A stretch of 28,671 nt of DNA, taken from the NCBI GenBank assembly GCA_964396385.1, contig CAYNFH010000057.1, forward strand, positions 1-28,671, in the 5' to 3' direction. A program made the translations under genes and the position numbers. Positions 21,301 through 27,663 of the stretch are shown here, in pieces. The notes beneath the pieces were generated by a model, which was not told the origin of the DNA, searched no databases, and saw nothing but the letters and a program-made list of their open reading frames with translations. Position 1 is the stretch's first letter, and each line of letters opens with the position of its first letter. Source of the DNA: CAYNFH01 sp964396385 (lineage in GTDB: Bacteria; Armatimonadota; Chthonomonadetes; Chthonomonadales; CAJBBX01).

Positions 21301-22043
21301 GCGTAGAGTTCCACCGGGATCCGCGCTACCTGGAGACGGCGGGCCAGCGGCAGATTACCGTTATCGTAAAACGGTTGAACGACTGGTTCAACGAGCAGGA
21401 CCGCAACCAGAAGGTCGCCGCATCGCAGTTGGACCGGGCGAAGGCGCTGGGCAAGGTGGGAGGCCAGAACTCCTCCATCGCGATACCGGGTATTACGCCA
21501 GTACAGGACAACAGCGCGGCAACGGCCGCGGCCATCTCACAGGCGGCCCCCGCCCTGTTCAACCAGAACCTGGTGGCGGAGCCGCGCGACCTGACGGCGC
21601 AGGACTTTGAACCCAGCGGCAATGTGGCCATCGATCTGCCCGCGGCGCTGAAGAAGCCGGGGAGCGATGAAGACATCCTGCTGACGGACGGCGATACCAT
21701 CCAGGTGCCGGAGCGGCCGACGACCGTTACGGTGGTCGGCGCGGTGGTGCGGCAGGCAGCGGTCCGGTACCGGCCGGGTATGCGGCTGGAGGACTACGTG
21801 ACCGAGGCGGGCGGACCGGCGCCGGATGCCGCGCTGGACCGCGCCATAGTGGTGCGGCTGGGCGGCGGAACCCTGCCGGCGAAGAAGGTGAAGCAGTTCC
21901 AGCCGGGCGACATGATCGTGGTGCCCAACAAGGTGCTGGCGGAGAGGGTCTCCAACCGCAACAGCGACCTGGACACGGCCATCAAGTCCGTCACCGGCGC
22001 GACACTGCTGTTCTTTGTGGCGAAAAAGATATTCGGGTTTTAG
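18330..22043 (+). CDS. Giant SLBB-domain polysaccharide export protein
   Basis: Outer-envelope polysaccharide export protein of the Wza/GumB superfamily, unusually long at 1237 residues (Wza is about 380). A signal peptide (RAALSAALAASSLAAPTLGW) leads to a Pro/Arg-rich region. Then come three related segments of about 50 residues with LT at 172, 223 and 279 and the pattern LTxxxKxxLxxRxxDGxLTxxExRKYRALL, followed by a repeat-coded linker (about 313-346). The polysaccharide-export domain begins near 428 (YQIGGGDKLTLLV). Seven SLBB-type repeats start near 507, 592, 678, 771, 864, 952 and 1132, each with a G-x-V pattern such as VTIEGAVDQPSEYAL. There is no lipobox cysteine after the signal. AAGGAG precedes ATG 18330. 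It heads the locus with its own promoter, followed by the chain-length gene. Confidence 0.9.
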   Translation: MPRAHAGLIRAALSAALAASSLAAPTLGWSQVSTGQTQSPYPTPNRPDTETKKQTNPILDSQPKPALPGPATPEKLPDYRKEFDPRSQRLRQAEEERLPIFGTSFFESAREMIRNRKAYLARTANAGLLEARRQPAGGRQPSAAYRMPGTGTAPAYLAYPPTAEELALIANLTDAQKTEIRTRHQAGQLTREEERRYRFILYPWLAQVVSPPTQQELDAVAALTPAQKLDLLQRQRDGLLTDLERRKYRALFLRQSPTPEERSALQPEPLPYDRAINELTDREKLDLFERQRDGRLTEEEKRKYRALLEPADQSSVVGSQSSVDRQQEPETDRSNRQSSVISRPSRDSGRQGEGVGARTGRSGRDLQPDVPEDLTGLAQLPDAGTQPVQSVDQSPYYQSPYERPVDTYRDTQDPLAIWLQHVIAPPSQNYQIGGGDKLTLLVGSPTMPTRQQEIVVESSGMAYVPGIGPVALRGKTLAQAEQALRERLSHLYRDARVSLSLPEARPISITMSGDSYYPGPFQVPSTVTAINMILATGGPTDAGSMREIQVLRNGRRVGTIDLYRFLITGSWAGDVQLQDGDTIYVPGHHARVELCGEVRRPATYEILDAETLDDAIRYAGGTNPTGVSQHVQVATVQPGIARVLRDVDITSLEGSHVPVYDGDRVDVFSLRQDVANKVTIEGAVDQPSEYALAPGMTVRDLVMTARGPVSDYFPGVAHLNRMNADGTLTLIPVNLEKALAGDAKENVTLQRWDRLTVYTREEVAWTGRREVSIVGAVQRHGLYPFSDNMRVKDALLMAGGPKPDAYTNEIRILHQHGDGTYAYQFVNLARVLRDDPTQNIVLQDRDIVAVYTEEEAHYTPEHTIRVEGEVVSPGKYKRGENMRLSEALKLAGWFTPSAGDRVQVAHARTQEGAAPSSYTVVNGTLNEDPMLQDGDVIAIQGRGNFQEHPIVVTVTGAVHNTGAIVLPGPNARLTDAIRMAGGLKPEAFPEGVEFHRDPRYLETAGQRQITVIVKRLNDWFNEQDRNQKVAASQLDRAKALGKVGGQNSSIAIPGITPVQDNSAATAAAISQAAPALFNQNLVAEPRDLTAQDFEPSGNVAIDLPAALKKPGSDEDILLTDGDTIQVPERPTTVTVVGAVVRQAAVRYRPGMRLEDYVTEAGGPAPDAALDRAIVVRLGGGTLPAKKVKQFQPGDMIVVPNKVLAERVSNRNSDLDTAIKSVTGATLLFFVAKKIFGF
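19264..19365 (+). repeat. GTCAGTA/GTCGGTA-type heptads inside the SLBB gene
   Basis: Two clusters of degenerate heptads (about 19266-19298 and 19338-19365) in direct orientation encode a Ser/Val/Gln/Arg-rich linker, residues about 313-346, between the triple-repeat region and the export domain. The unit resembles that of bracket C upstream of the gene. Confidence 0.7.
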
Positions 22044-22057
22044 CGCCGTGTCGAGGT

Positions 22058-22180
22058 GTCATTCCGAGCGCGGGTGAATGCGCGCAGCGCAGAGGGCCGG
22101 TCCCTGGGAGGAATCTGCTTTTCTCCGGCAGAGTACGTACAGCTACTGTAAAGCAGATCCCTCGCTTTGCTCGGGATGAC
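22058..22180. repeat. Dispersed long palindrome, copy R2
   Basis: Begins GTCATTCCGAGCG and ends CTCGGGATGAC, with inner arms AATCTGCTTT and AAAGCAGAT and a centre GGCAGAGTACGTACAGCT that matches copy R1. A GC-rich insert of roughly 30 bases lengthens the left arm. It fills most of the spacer between the SLBB gene and the chain-length gene. Confidence 0.85.
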
Positions 22181-22229
22181 AGAGGCGCTCAGTTCCTTCT
22201 TGTAGCGATACAGACCGCGTAACCCTAGC

Positions 22230-23648
22230 ATGACCGAGCCCCTCGAGGACGATGAGATAGTTCTGCACACATGGCTCCTGCGCGACATCGTGCGCAGGAG
22301 GCTCGTGCTGTGGATGCTGCTGGGAGGAGTGGCGCTGGCCGCCTTCCTCGGCTACGGGCTGCTCATGCTGCCCCAGACCTTTACCGCCACCGCCTCTCTT
22401 CTCATCTCGCAGCCGGCATCGAGCGGATCGCCCCTGGCGGCGCTCGTGGGCGGGGGCGCTTCCCGCAAGCACATCGGCATCCTCAAGGCGCGCCAGACGG
22501 CGGAGCGTGTGGAGCGGGCAGTCCATCTCCAGGAGTTCTATCATCTCCCGACGAAACGCAAGGCGCTCGAGCTGCTGATGGGCGGCCTGAAGGTAGACGA
22601 CAACCCGGGAGACGGGCTGGTCTACATCTCCGAGTCGCTGCCGGGGCCAGCAAGATTGGCGCCGGATCCGGAAGGCAGGCGCGCCCAGGTCCGCAACAAG
22701 ACGGCGGATGTCGCCAACGCATACGTGCGCGCGCTGCGCTACTTCTACACCAACTCCGACAACGACCGGGACGCGGTGCTGCTGCGGACGGCGGATCACG
22801 AGCTGGCCGATGCCAAGTATCAGGCGGACCTGGCCGAGCAGCGGATGAACGATTTCCTGCGGGCCACCAACGGCGGAGATCCGCGCGCGAACCCTGCGGC
22901 GGGCTCCGGTGGGACGGCGGAGCTGGCGCCGCTCTACACCGCCCTGAGCGGCGTTGAGGCGGACCTGAAGGACGCGGAAGCCGCCAACGAGACCCAGGAG
23001 AAGATGGTTGGCCAGATGCTGTCCAGGCCGACGCAGATCGCCCCCGAGGACCGCCTCCTCCAGCAGGCTCGTCAGGCGTACACCGACGCGATCACCAACC
23101 TGAGAATACTACAGGTCACCTTTGCAGACGATTCGCCCGAGGTGGTTGCCGCCAGACGGCGCGTGAAGATCCGCGAGGACGCGCTCAAGCAGGCGGTCGC
23201 GGGGATCAAGCAGACGCCCACCACGGAAAAGGTGGAGGCGGCGCAGCGGGTTGAAGGTCTGCGGGCCAAGCAGCGGTCGCTGATGGCGCAGATCGCGACC
23301 GCCGAGAACCGGCTGCGGAGGCGCGGCGCGCTCACGCCCTCCTACGAGCGGCTTCGCGCGGAGCTGGACGAGCGAAGACGGATGCTGGAGACCGTGATGA
23401 CGCGCGCGGCGGAGGTCCGGCTGAGCGCAGTATCCTCCCAGAGCCAGCTTCAGGTGGTGGACGACGCAGTGGCGCCGGAGATAGGCTCACCGGGCATCAC
23501 CAAGGTGGCTAGCGTGAGCCTGGCCATCCTCCTTATCGCGGCGATCCTCTGGCTGGGGATAGAGTACGTGGCCACGGTGCGGAAGCTGAGTGCCAGGAAC
23601 CCGGAGGCCGCGCTGGCGCTGCTCAGTCCGCCCGCGCGGACGACCTGA
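22230..23648 (+). CDS. Wzz/GumC-like polysaccharide chain-length protein
   Basis: Inner-membrane polysaccharide co-polymerase, 472 residues, predicted to set chain length and bridge to the export protein. The topology is typical: a first transmembrane helix at about residues 26-48 (LVLWMLLGGVALAAFLGYGL), a large extracytoplasmic part with long coiled-coil helices (about 180-400, rich in Ala/Glu/Arg), and a second helix at about 425-446 (VASVSLAILLIAAILWLGIEY). It stops soon after the second helix, so the cytoplasmic tyrosine kinase domain of some relatives is missing. ATG 22230 has no clear ribosome site. The next gene starts within about 10 bases, so it begins a tightly packed operon. Confidence 0.85.
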   Translation: MTEPLEDDEIVLHTWLLRDIVRRRLVLWMLLGGVALAAFLGYGLLMLPQTFTATASLLISQPASSGSPLAALVGGGASRKHIGILKARQTAERVERAVHLQEFYHLPTKRKALELLMGGLKVDDNPGDGLVYISESLPGPARLAPDPEGRRAQVRNKTADVANAYVRALRYFYTNSDNDRDAVLLRTADHELADAKYQADLAEQRMNDFLRATNGGDPRANPAAGSGGTAELAPLYTALSGVEADLKDAEAANETQEKMVGQMLSRPTQIAPEDRLLQQARQAYTDAITNLRILQVTFADDSPEVVAARRRVKIREDALKQAVAGIKQTPTTEKVEAAQRVEGLRAKQRSLMAQIATAENRLRRRGALTPSYERLRAELDERRRMLETVMTRAAEVRLSAVSSQSQLQVVDDAVAPEIGSPGITKVASVSLAILLIAAILWLGIEYVATVRKLSARNPEAALALLSPPARTT

Positions 23649-23657
23649 GTGCCGCGC

Positions 23658-24428
23658 ATGAAGGTGGTGATTCTAGCCGGGGGGTTGGGGACGCGGCTGG
23701 CGGAGGAGACGGAAGTCAAACCGAAGCCCATGGTAGAGGTGGGCGAGTATCCCATCCTCTGGCACATCATGAAGCACTACGGGTGCTACGGCTTCCAGGA
23801 GTTCTTCATCTCGCTCGGCTATAGAGGCGAGGTCATTAAGCGGTTCTTCCTGGACTACTACACCCTCCAGGGCAACATGACGGTAGACATCCCGGGCGGC
23901 GCCATCCGCAACCATGAGCGCCAGTGCGAGGACTGGATCATCCACTTGATGGATACCGGCATCCAGACGCAGACCGGGGGCCGCATCAAACTGCTGGAGC
24001 GATGGCTGAAGGACGGCACGTTCATGGCCACGTACGGCGATGGACTCTGCGACCTGGACCCCTCGGAGCTTCTCCGGTTTCACCGCGCACACGGCCGGAT
24101 CGCGACCGTAACGGCGGTGCGTCCCCCTTCCCGCTTCGGCGGCCTCGTGTTCGACGGCGACCTGGTCAAGGAGTTCATCGAGAAGCCGCAGATCGGCGAA
24201 GGCTGGATCAATGGCGGCTTCATGGTGCTGGAGCCGGCCATCTTCGACTACCTGGAGGACCCGACGAGCGTGCTGGAGATCGACGGGCTGGAGCGGCTGG
24301 CGGCAGAAGGGCAGCTCGCGGCCTACCGGCACGAAGGGTTCTGGCAGTGCATGGACACGCTGCGGGACAAACGGCTGCTGGACGGGCTGTGGCGGAGCGG
24401 CGCCGCCCCGTGGAAACGATGGGACTGA
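23658..24428 (+). CDS. rfbF: Glucose-1-phosphate cytidylyltransferase
   Basis: Makes CDP-glucose from glucose 1-phosphate and CTP, first step of CDP-3,6-dideoxyhexose synthesis (also called ddhA/ascA). The 256-residue protein starts MKVVILAGGLGTRLAEET and continues VKPKPMVEVG (nucleotide loop and lysine), GDGLCDLD (metal-binding Asp), GWINGGFMVLEP and FWQCMDTLRDK, all characteristic of this enzyme. ATG 23658 gives the standard N-terminus; a GTG at 23649 directly after the preceding stop adds three residues. The following dehydratase starts four bases after its stop. Confidence 0.95.
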   Translation: MKVVILAGGLGTRLAEETEVKPKPMVEVGEYPILWHIMKHYGCYGFQEFFISLGYRGEVIKRFFLDYYTLQGNMTVDIPGGAIRNHERQCEDWIIHLMDTGIQTQTGGRIKLLERWLKDGTFMATYGDGLCDLDPSELLRFHRAHGRIATVTAVRPPSRFGGLVFDGDLVKEFIEKPQIGEGWINGGFMVLEPAIFDYLEDPTSVLEIDGLERLAAEGQLAAYRHEGFWQCMDTLRDKRLLDGLWRSGAAPWKRWD

Positions 24429-24432
24429 GGGT

Positions 24433-25404
24433 GTGACGGAGTTCTGGAGAGATAGGCCCACGCTCGTGACCGGCGCGACCGGCCTCGTGGGGAGCTGGCT
24501 CGTCAAGCGGCTCCGGCAGGCCGGCGCGGACGTGGTCTGCCTGGTGCGCGACTGGTCCCCAGGCTCCGAGCTCGTCCGCGCCGGGGATCTTGAGCGCGTG
24601 AAGAGCGTCCGTGGGGACGTGCGAGACCAGGCGCTGCTGGAGCGGTGCCTGGGCGAGTACGAGGTGGATACGGTGATCCATCTCGCCGCCCAGACTATCG
24701 TTGGCATCGCAAACCGGAACCCTATCTCCACTTTTGAGACCAACATCCAGGGTACGTGGGCGCTTCTGGAAGCGTGCCGGCGGAGCCCGGCGGTGCGGCA
24801 GATCGTGGTAGCCTCCTCCGACAAAGCATACGGCGACCAGGAGACGCTGCCCTACGACGAGGAGACGCCCCTGGAGGGCCGGCATCCGTATGACGTGAGC
24901 AAGTCCTGCGCGGACCTGATCGCACAGGCGTACGCCAGGACCTACGGGCTGCCGGTGGCGGTAACGCGGTGCGGCAACTTCTACGGCGGCGGCGACCTGA
25001 ACTGGAACCGGATCGTGCCCGGCACCGTCCGTTCCATAGTACGCGGCGAGCGGCCGGTCATCCGCTCGGATGGACAGTTCGTGCGCGACTACTTCTACGT
25101 GGAGGACGGCGCGGCGGCGTACATGCTGCTGGCGGAGCGTCTGGCTGCGGACTGCGCTCTGCGCGGCGAAGCCTTCAACTTTTCCAATGAGCTCCAGATT
25201 ACGGTCCTCGATCTCGTCCGGCGGATCCTGGCGCTGATGGATTCCCGGCTGGAGCCGGACGTGCGGAACGAGGCCGGCAACGAGATCCGGCGGCAGTGGC
25301 TGAGCGCCGAGAAGGCGCGGCGGGTGCTGGGCTGGACGCCGCTCTTTACACTGGAAGAAGGGCTCCGGCGGACCATCGCATGGTATCGGGACTACCTTTC
25401 ATGA
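24433..25404 (+). CDS. rfbG: CDP-glucose 4,6-dehydratase
   Basis: NAD-dependent short-chain enzyme converting CDP-glucose to CDP-4-keto-6-deoxyglucose (ddhB/ascB). The 323 residues show the Rossmann loop TGATGLVGSWL, VIHLAAQTIVG, the catalytic YDVSK (Tyr153, Lys157), CGNFYGGGDLNWNRIVPGT and RDYFYVEDGA, the last two being hallmarks of this dehydratase. GTG 24433 gives MTEFWRDRPTLVTGATG; earlier in-frame codons overlap rfbF in a shadow frame. The relatives I recall are about 355-360 residues, so this one is somewhat short. It ends in an ATGA overlap with rfbH. Confidence 0.93.
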   Translation: MTEFWRDRPTLVTGATGLVGSWLVKRLRQAGADVVCLVRDWSPGSELVRAGDLERVKSVRGDVRDQALLERCLGEYEVDTVIHLAAQTIVGIANRNPISTFETNIQGTWALLEACRRSPAVRQIVVASSDKAYGDQETLPYDEETPLEGRHPYDVSKSCADLIAQAYARTYGLPVAVTRCGNFYGGGDLNWNRIVPGTVRSIVRGERPVIRSDGQFVRDYFYVEDGAAAYMLLAERLAADCALRGEAFNFSNELQITVLDLVRRILALMDSRLEPDVRNEAGNEIRRQWLSAEKARRVLGWTPLFTLEEGLRRTIAWYRDYLS

Positions 25405-26714
25405 CGGATAAGGCGGACTCGCTCCGCGCGGAGATCCAGCGGCTGGTGGCGCAGTACCACGCCGCGGCGTTCGCGCCGCGCCCGTTTGTGCCGGGCGAGA
25501 CGACTATCCCGGTATCCGGGCGTGTGTTCGACGCCACGGAGCTGGGCTTCCTGGTGGATGCGTCGCTGGACTTCTGGCTGACGACCGGCCGGTTCGCCGA
25601 ACAGTTCGAGCGTCGGTTCGCGGAGCTGTTCGGGCTGCGCAAGGCGCTTCTGGTAAACTCCGGCTCCTCCGCCAACCTCGTGGCGCTCTCCGCCCTCACC
25701 TCCCCCAGGCTCGGCGACGCGCGGCTGCGCCCGGGCGACGAAGTCATCACGGTAGCAGCCGGGTTCCCCACCACGGTCAACCCCATCGTGCAGAACCGGC
25801 TGACGCCGGTTTTCCTGGACGTCCACGTGCCCACGTACAACGTGGACGTTAGCCAGCTTGAAGCGGCGCGAACGGAGCGCACGCGCGCGGTGATGCTGGC
25901 GCACACGCTGGGCAACCCCTTCAACCTGACCGCCGTGACGGAGTTCACGCGGAAGCACGGCCTGTGGCTGGTCGAGGACTGCTGCGACGCCGTCGGCTCG
26001 ACCTATGAGAGCCGCACGGTGGGCACCTTCGGGGACATGGCGACGGTGAGCTTCTACCCCGCGCACCACATCACCATGGGCGAAGGGGGGTGCGTGCTCA
26101 CGGACAGCCCGCGGCTCAAGGTGCTGATTGAATCGTTCCGGGACTGGGGGCGGGACTGCTACTGCGAACCCGGGAAGGAGAACACCTGCGGCAAGCGGTT
26201 CGGCTGGCAGCTCGGGGAGTTGCCGTGCGGGTACGATCACAAGTACACGTATTCGCACATCGGCTACAATCTCAAGCTGACCGACATGCAGGCGGCCGTT
26301 GGGCTGGCGCAGCTCGATAAGCTCTCGGAGTTCATCGCGTCGAGGAAGCGCAACTTCCGGTTGCTTCACGCGGGACTCCAGGATCTTCAGGACGCCCTGA
26401 TCCTGCCGGAGGCGACGCCCGGATCGGACCCGAGCTGGTTCGGGTTCCCCATCGCCGTTAGGCCGGAGGCGGGGGTGACCCGCGATGCCATCGTCCGTCA
26501 CCTGAACTCCCGCCGGATCGACACGCGGTACCTGTTCGGGGGCAACCTCGTGCGGCAGCCGGCATACCAGGAGGTAGCGCACCGCAGGGTCGGCGACCTG
26601 AGGAACAGCGACTTCGTGATGAATCAGGTCTTCTGGGTAGGGGTCTATCCAGGATTGACGATGGAGATGCTCGGCTTCGTAGTCGACTCACTCCATTGTG
26701 CGGTTCAGGGCTAA
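25401..26714 (+). CDS. rfbH: CDP-4-dehydro-6-deoxyglucose 3-dehydrase (E1)
   Basis: PMP-dependent iron-sulfur enzyme that removes the C3 hydroxyl from CDP-4-keto-6-deoxyglucose (ddhC/ascC), working with a separate NADH reductase. The 437-residue protein has the aminotransferase fold, but the PLP lysine is replaced by histidine in YPAHHITMGEGG (His222), the defining change of E1. Its cysteines Cys195, Cys253, Cys255 and Cys263 reproduce exactly the C-x57-C-x-C-x7-C [2Fe-2S] pattern known for the Yersinia enzyme. NSGSSANLVALSAL and KLTDMQAAVGLAQLDKL are also typical. ATG 25401 overlaps the rfbG stop. The partner reductase (AscD/DdhD type) is not in this window. Confidence 0.96.
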   Translation: MTDKADSLRAEIQRLVAQYHAAAFAPRPFVPGETTIPVSGRVFDATELGFLVDASLDFWLTTGRFAEQFERRFAELFGLRKALLVNSGSSANLVALSALTSPRLGDARLRPGDEVITVAAGFPTTVNPIVQNRLTPVFLDVHVPTYNVDVSQLEAARTERTRAVMLAHTLGNPFNLTAVTEFTRKHGLWLVEDCCDAVGSTYESRTVGTFGDMATVSFYPAHHITMGEGGCVLTDSPRLKVLIESFRDWGRDCYCEPGKENTCGKRFGWQLGELPCGYDHKYTYSHIGYNLKLTDMQAAVGLAQLDKLSEFIASRKRNFRLLHAGLQDLQDALILPEATPGSDPSWFGFPIAVRPEAGVTRDAIVRHLNSRRIDTRYLFGGNLVRQPAYQEVAHRRVGDLRNSDFVMNQVFWVGVYPGLTMEMLGFVVDSLHCAVQG

Positions 26715-27663
26715 GTTGCGCTGCTTTATCACGGGCGCCGCCGGCCACATCGGTTCCCACCTTGCCCGCAAGGCGCTCTCCAACGGCGACCAGGTCGCCG
26801 TGCTGGTTCGGCCGAAGGAAGAATGCTGGCGTCTCGGAGACATACTCGATGAGATCAACGTTGTTCTGGGTGACATGGACGATGTACGGAGTTTCGCGGA
26901 CCAGATAGTGGACTTCCGACCGGAGGCGGCCTTTCACCTGGCGTGGAATGGAGTGACGGCGGACTCGCGCAATGGGGAAGATCAGATACTTGCCAATGTC
27001 ACCGGCAGCCTGGAGCTCTGGCGGGCGCTGAACGCATCCGGGTGTGGGTGCTGGGTCGGGCTCGGATCTCAGGCGGAATACGGCATAGTTCAGGGCGTCA
27101 TCACCGAGGATCTCCCTGCGCGTCCGGTTACAGCCTATGGAGCAGCCAAGCTGGCGGTGAATCTCCTGACGGAGCAGCTCTGTCGCTCAGCCGGAATGCG
27201 GTTCGTCTGGTTCAGGCTTCTGTCCACCTACGGGCCCATGGACCGGGAAACGCGGTTGATTCCGACAGTCATTAACCAATTGCTCGCCGGGCGGAGGCCG
27301 GCACTCACCTCAGGAAGCCAGTTGTGGGACTATCTGTACGTAGAGGATGCGTGCGACGCCATCTATCAGGCCGCCCACGCGCCAGGCTTTGCCGGTGTGT
27401 ACAATCTGGCCTCCGGAGAGTCACTCCCTCTACGTTCCATTGTGGAACAGGTGCGGGATCTGATCGATGCTACCGCGCCCCTGGGCTTCGGGGAGCTTGC
27501 CCATGGCGCGGGAGAACCTCTATCTCTGCAGGCGGATGTGTCGCGGTTGCGCGACACACTGCGCTGGAAACCTCGCGTCCGACTTCGAGAGGGCTTGAGC
27601 CGGACGGTCAAATGGTACGCTGAGAGCGCGCGGGCGGGCAAGAGGGCGGATGAAAGGCTCTGA
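26698..27663 (+). CDS. NAD(P)-dependent sugar-nucleotide epimerase/reductase
   Basis: Extended short-chain dehydrogenase of 321 residues: Rossmann loop FITGAAGHIGSHL, AAFHLAWNG, catalytic YGAAK (Tyr147, Lys151), RLLSTYGPMD and LWDYLYVEDACDA. After rfbFGH the natural role is to reduce a 4-keto group and complete a CDP-3,6-dideoxy sugar, as AscF, RfbJ or RfbS do, or YerF on a branched sugar. Which one cannot be told by eye. GTG 26698 overlaps the end of rfbH by 17 bases; a TTG at 26716 is an alternative. Codon use looks less GC-rich at third positions than in rfbG/H, a possible sign of separate origin. The next gene overlaps it by 14 bases. Confidence 0.85.
   Translation: MRFRAKLRCFITGAAGHIGSHLARKALSNGDQVAVLVRPKEECWRLGDILDEINVVLGDMDDVRSFADQIVDFRPEAAFHLAWNGVTADSRNGEDQILANVTGSLELWRALNASGCGCWVGLGSQAEYGIVQGVITEDLPARPVTAYGAAKLAVNLLTEQLCRSAGMRFVWFRLLSTYGPMDRETRLIPTVINQLLAGRRPALTSGSQLWDYLYVEDACDAIYQAAHAPGFAGVYNLASGESLPLRSIVEQVRDLIDATAPLGFGELAHGAGEPLSLQADVSRLRDTLRWKPRVRLREGLSRTVKWYAESARAGKRADERL

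Noticed and set aside
24211..24432. Upstream extension of the CDP-glucose dehydratase
   Set aside because: It overlaps rfbF in another frame, is Trp/Arg/Gly-rich and precedes the normal Rossmann start; GTG 24433 fits family N-termini.
23673..26582. Two minus-strand open frames of nearly 400 codons opposite rfbF, rfbG and rfbH
   Set aside because: Antisense shadows of three well-recognised enzymes, without ribosome sites or motifs.
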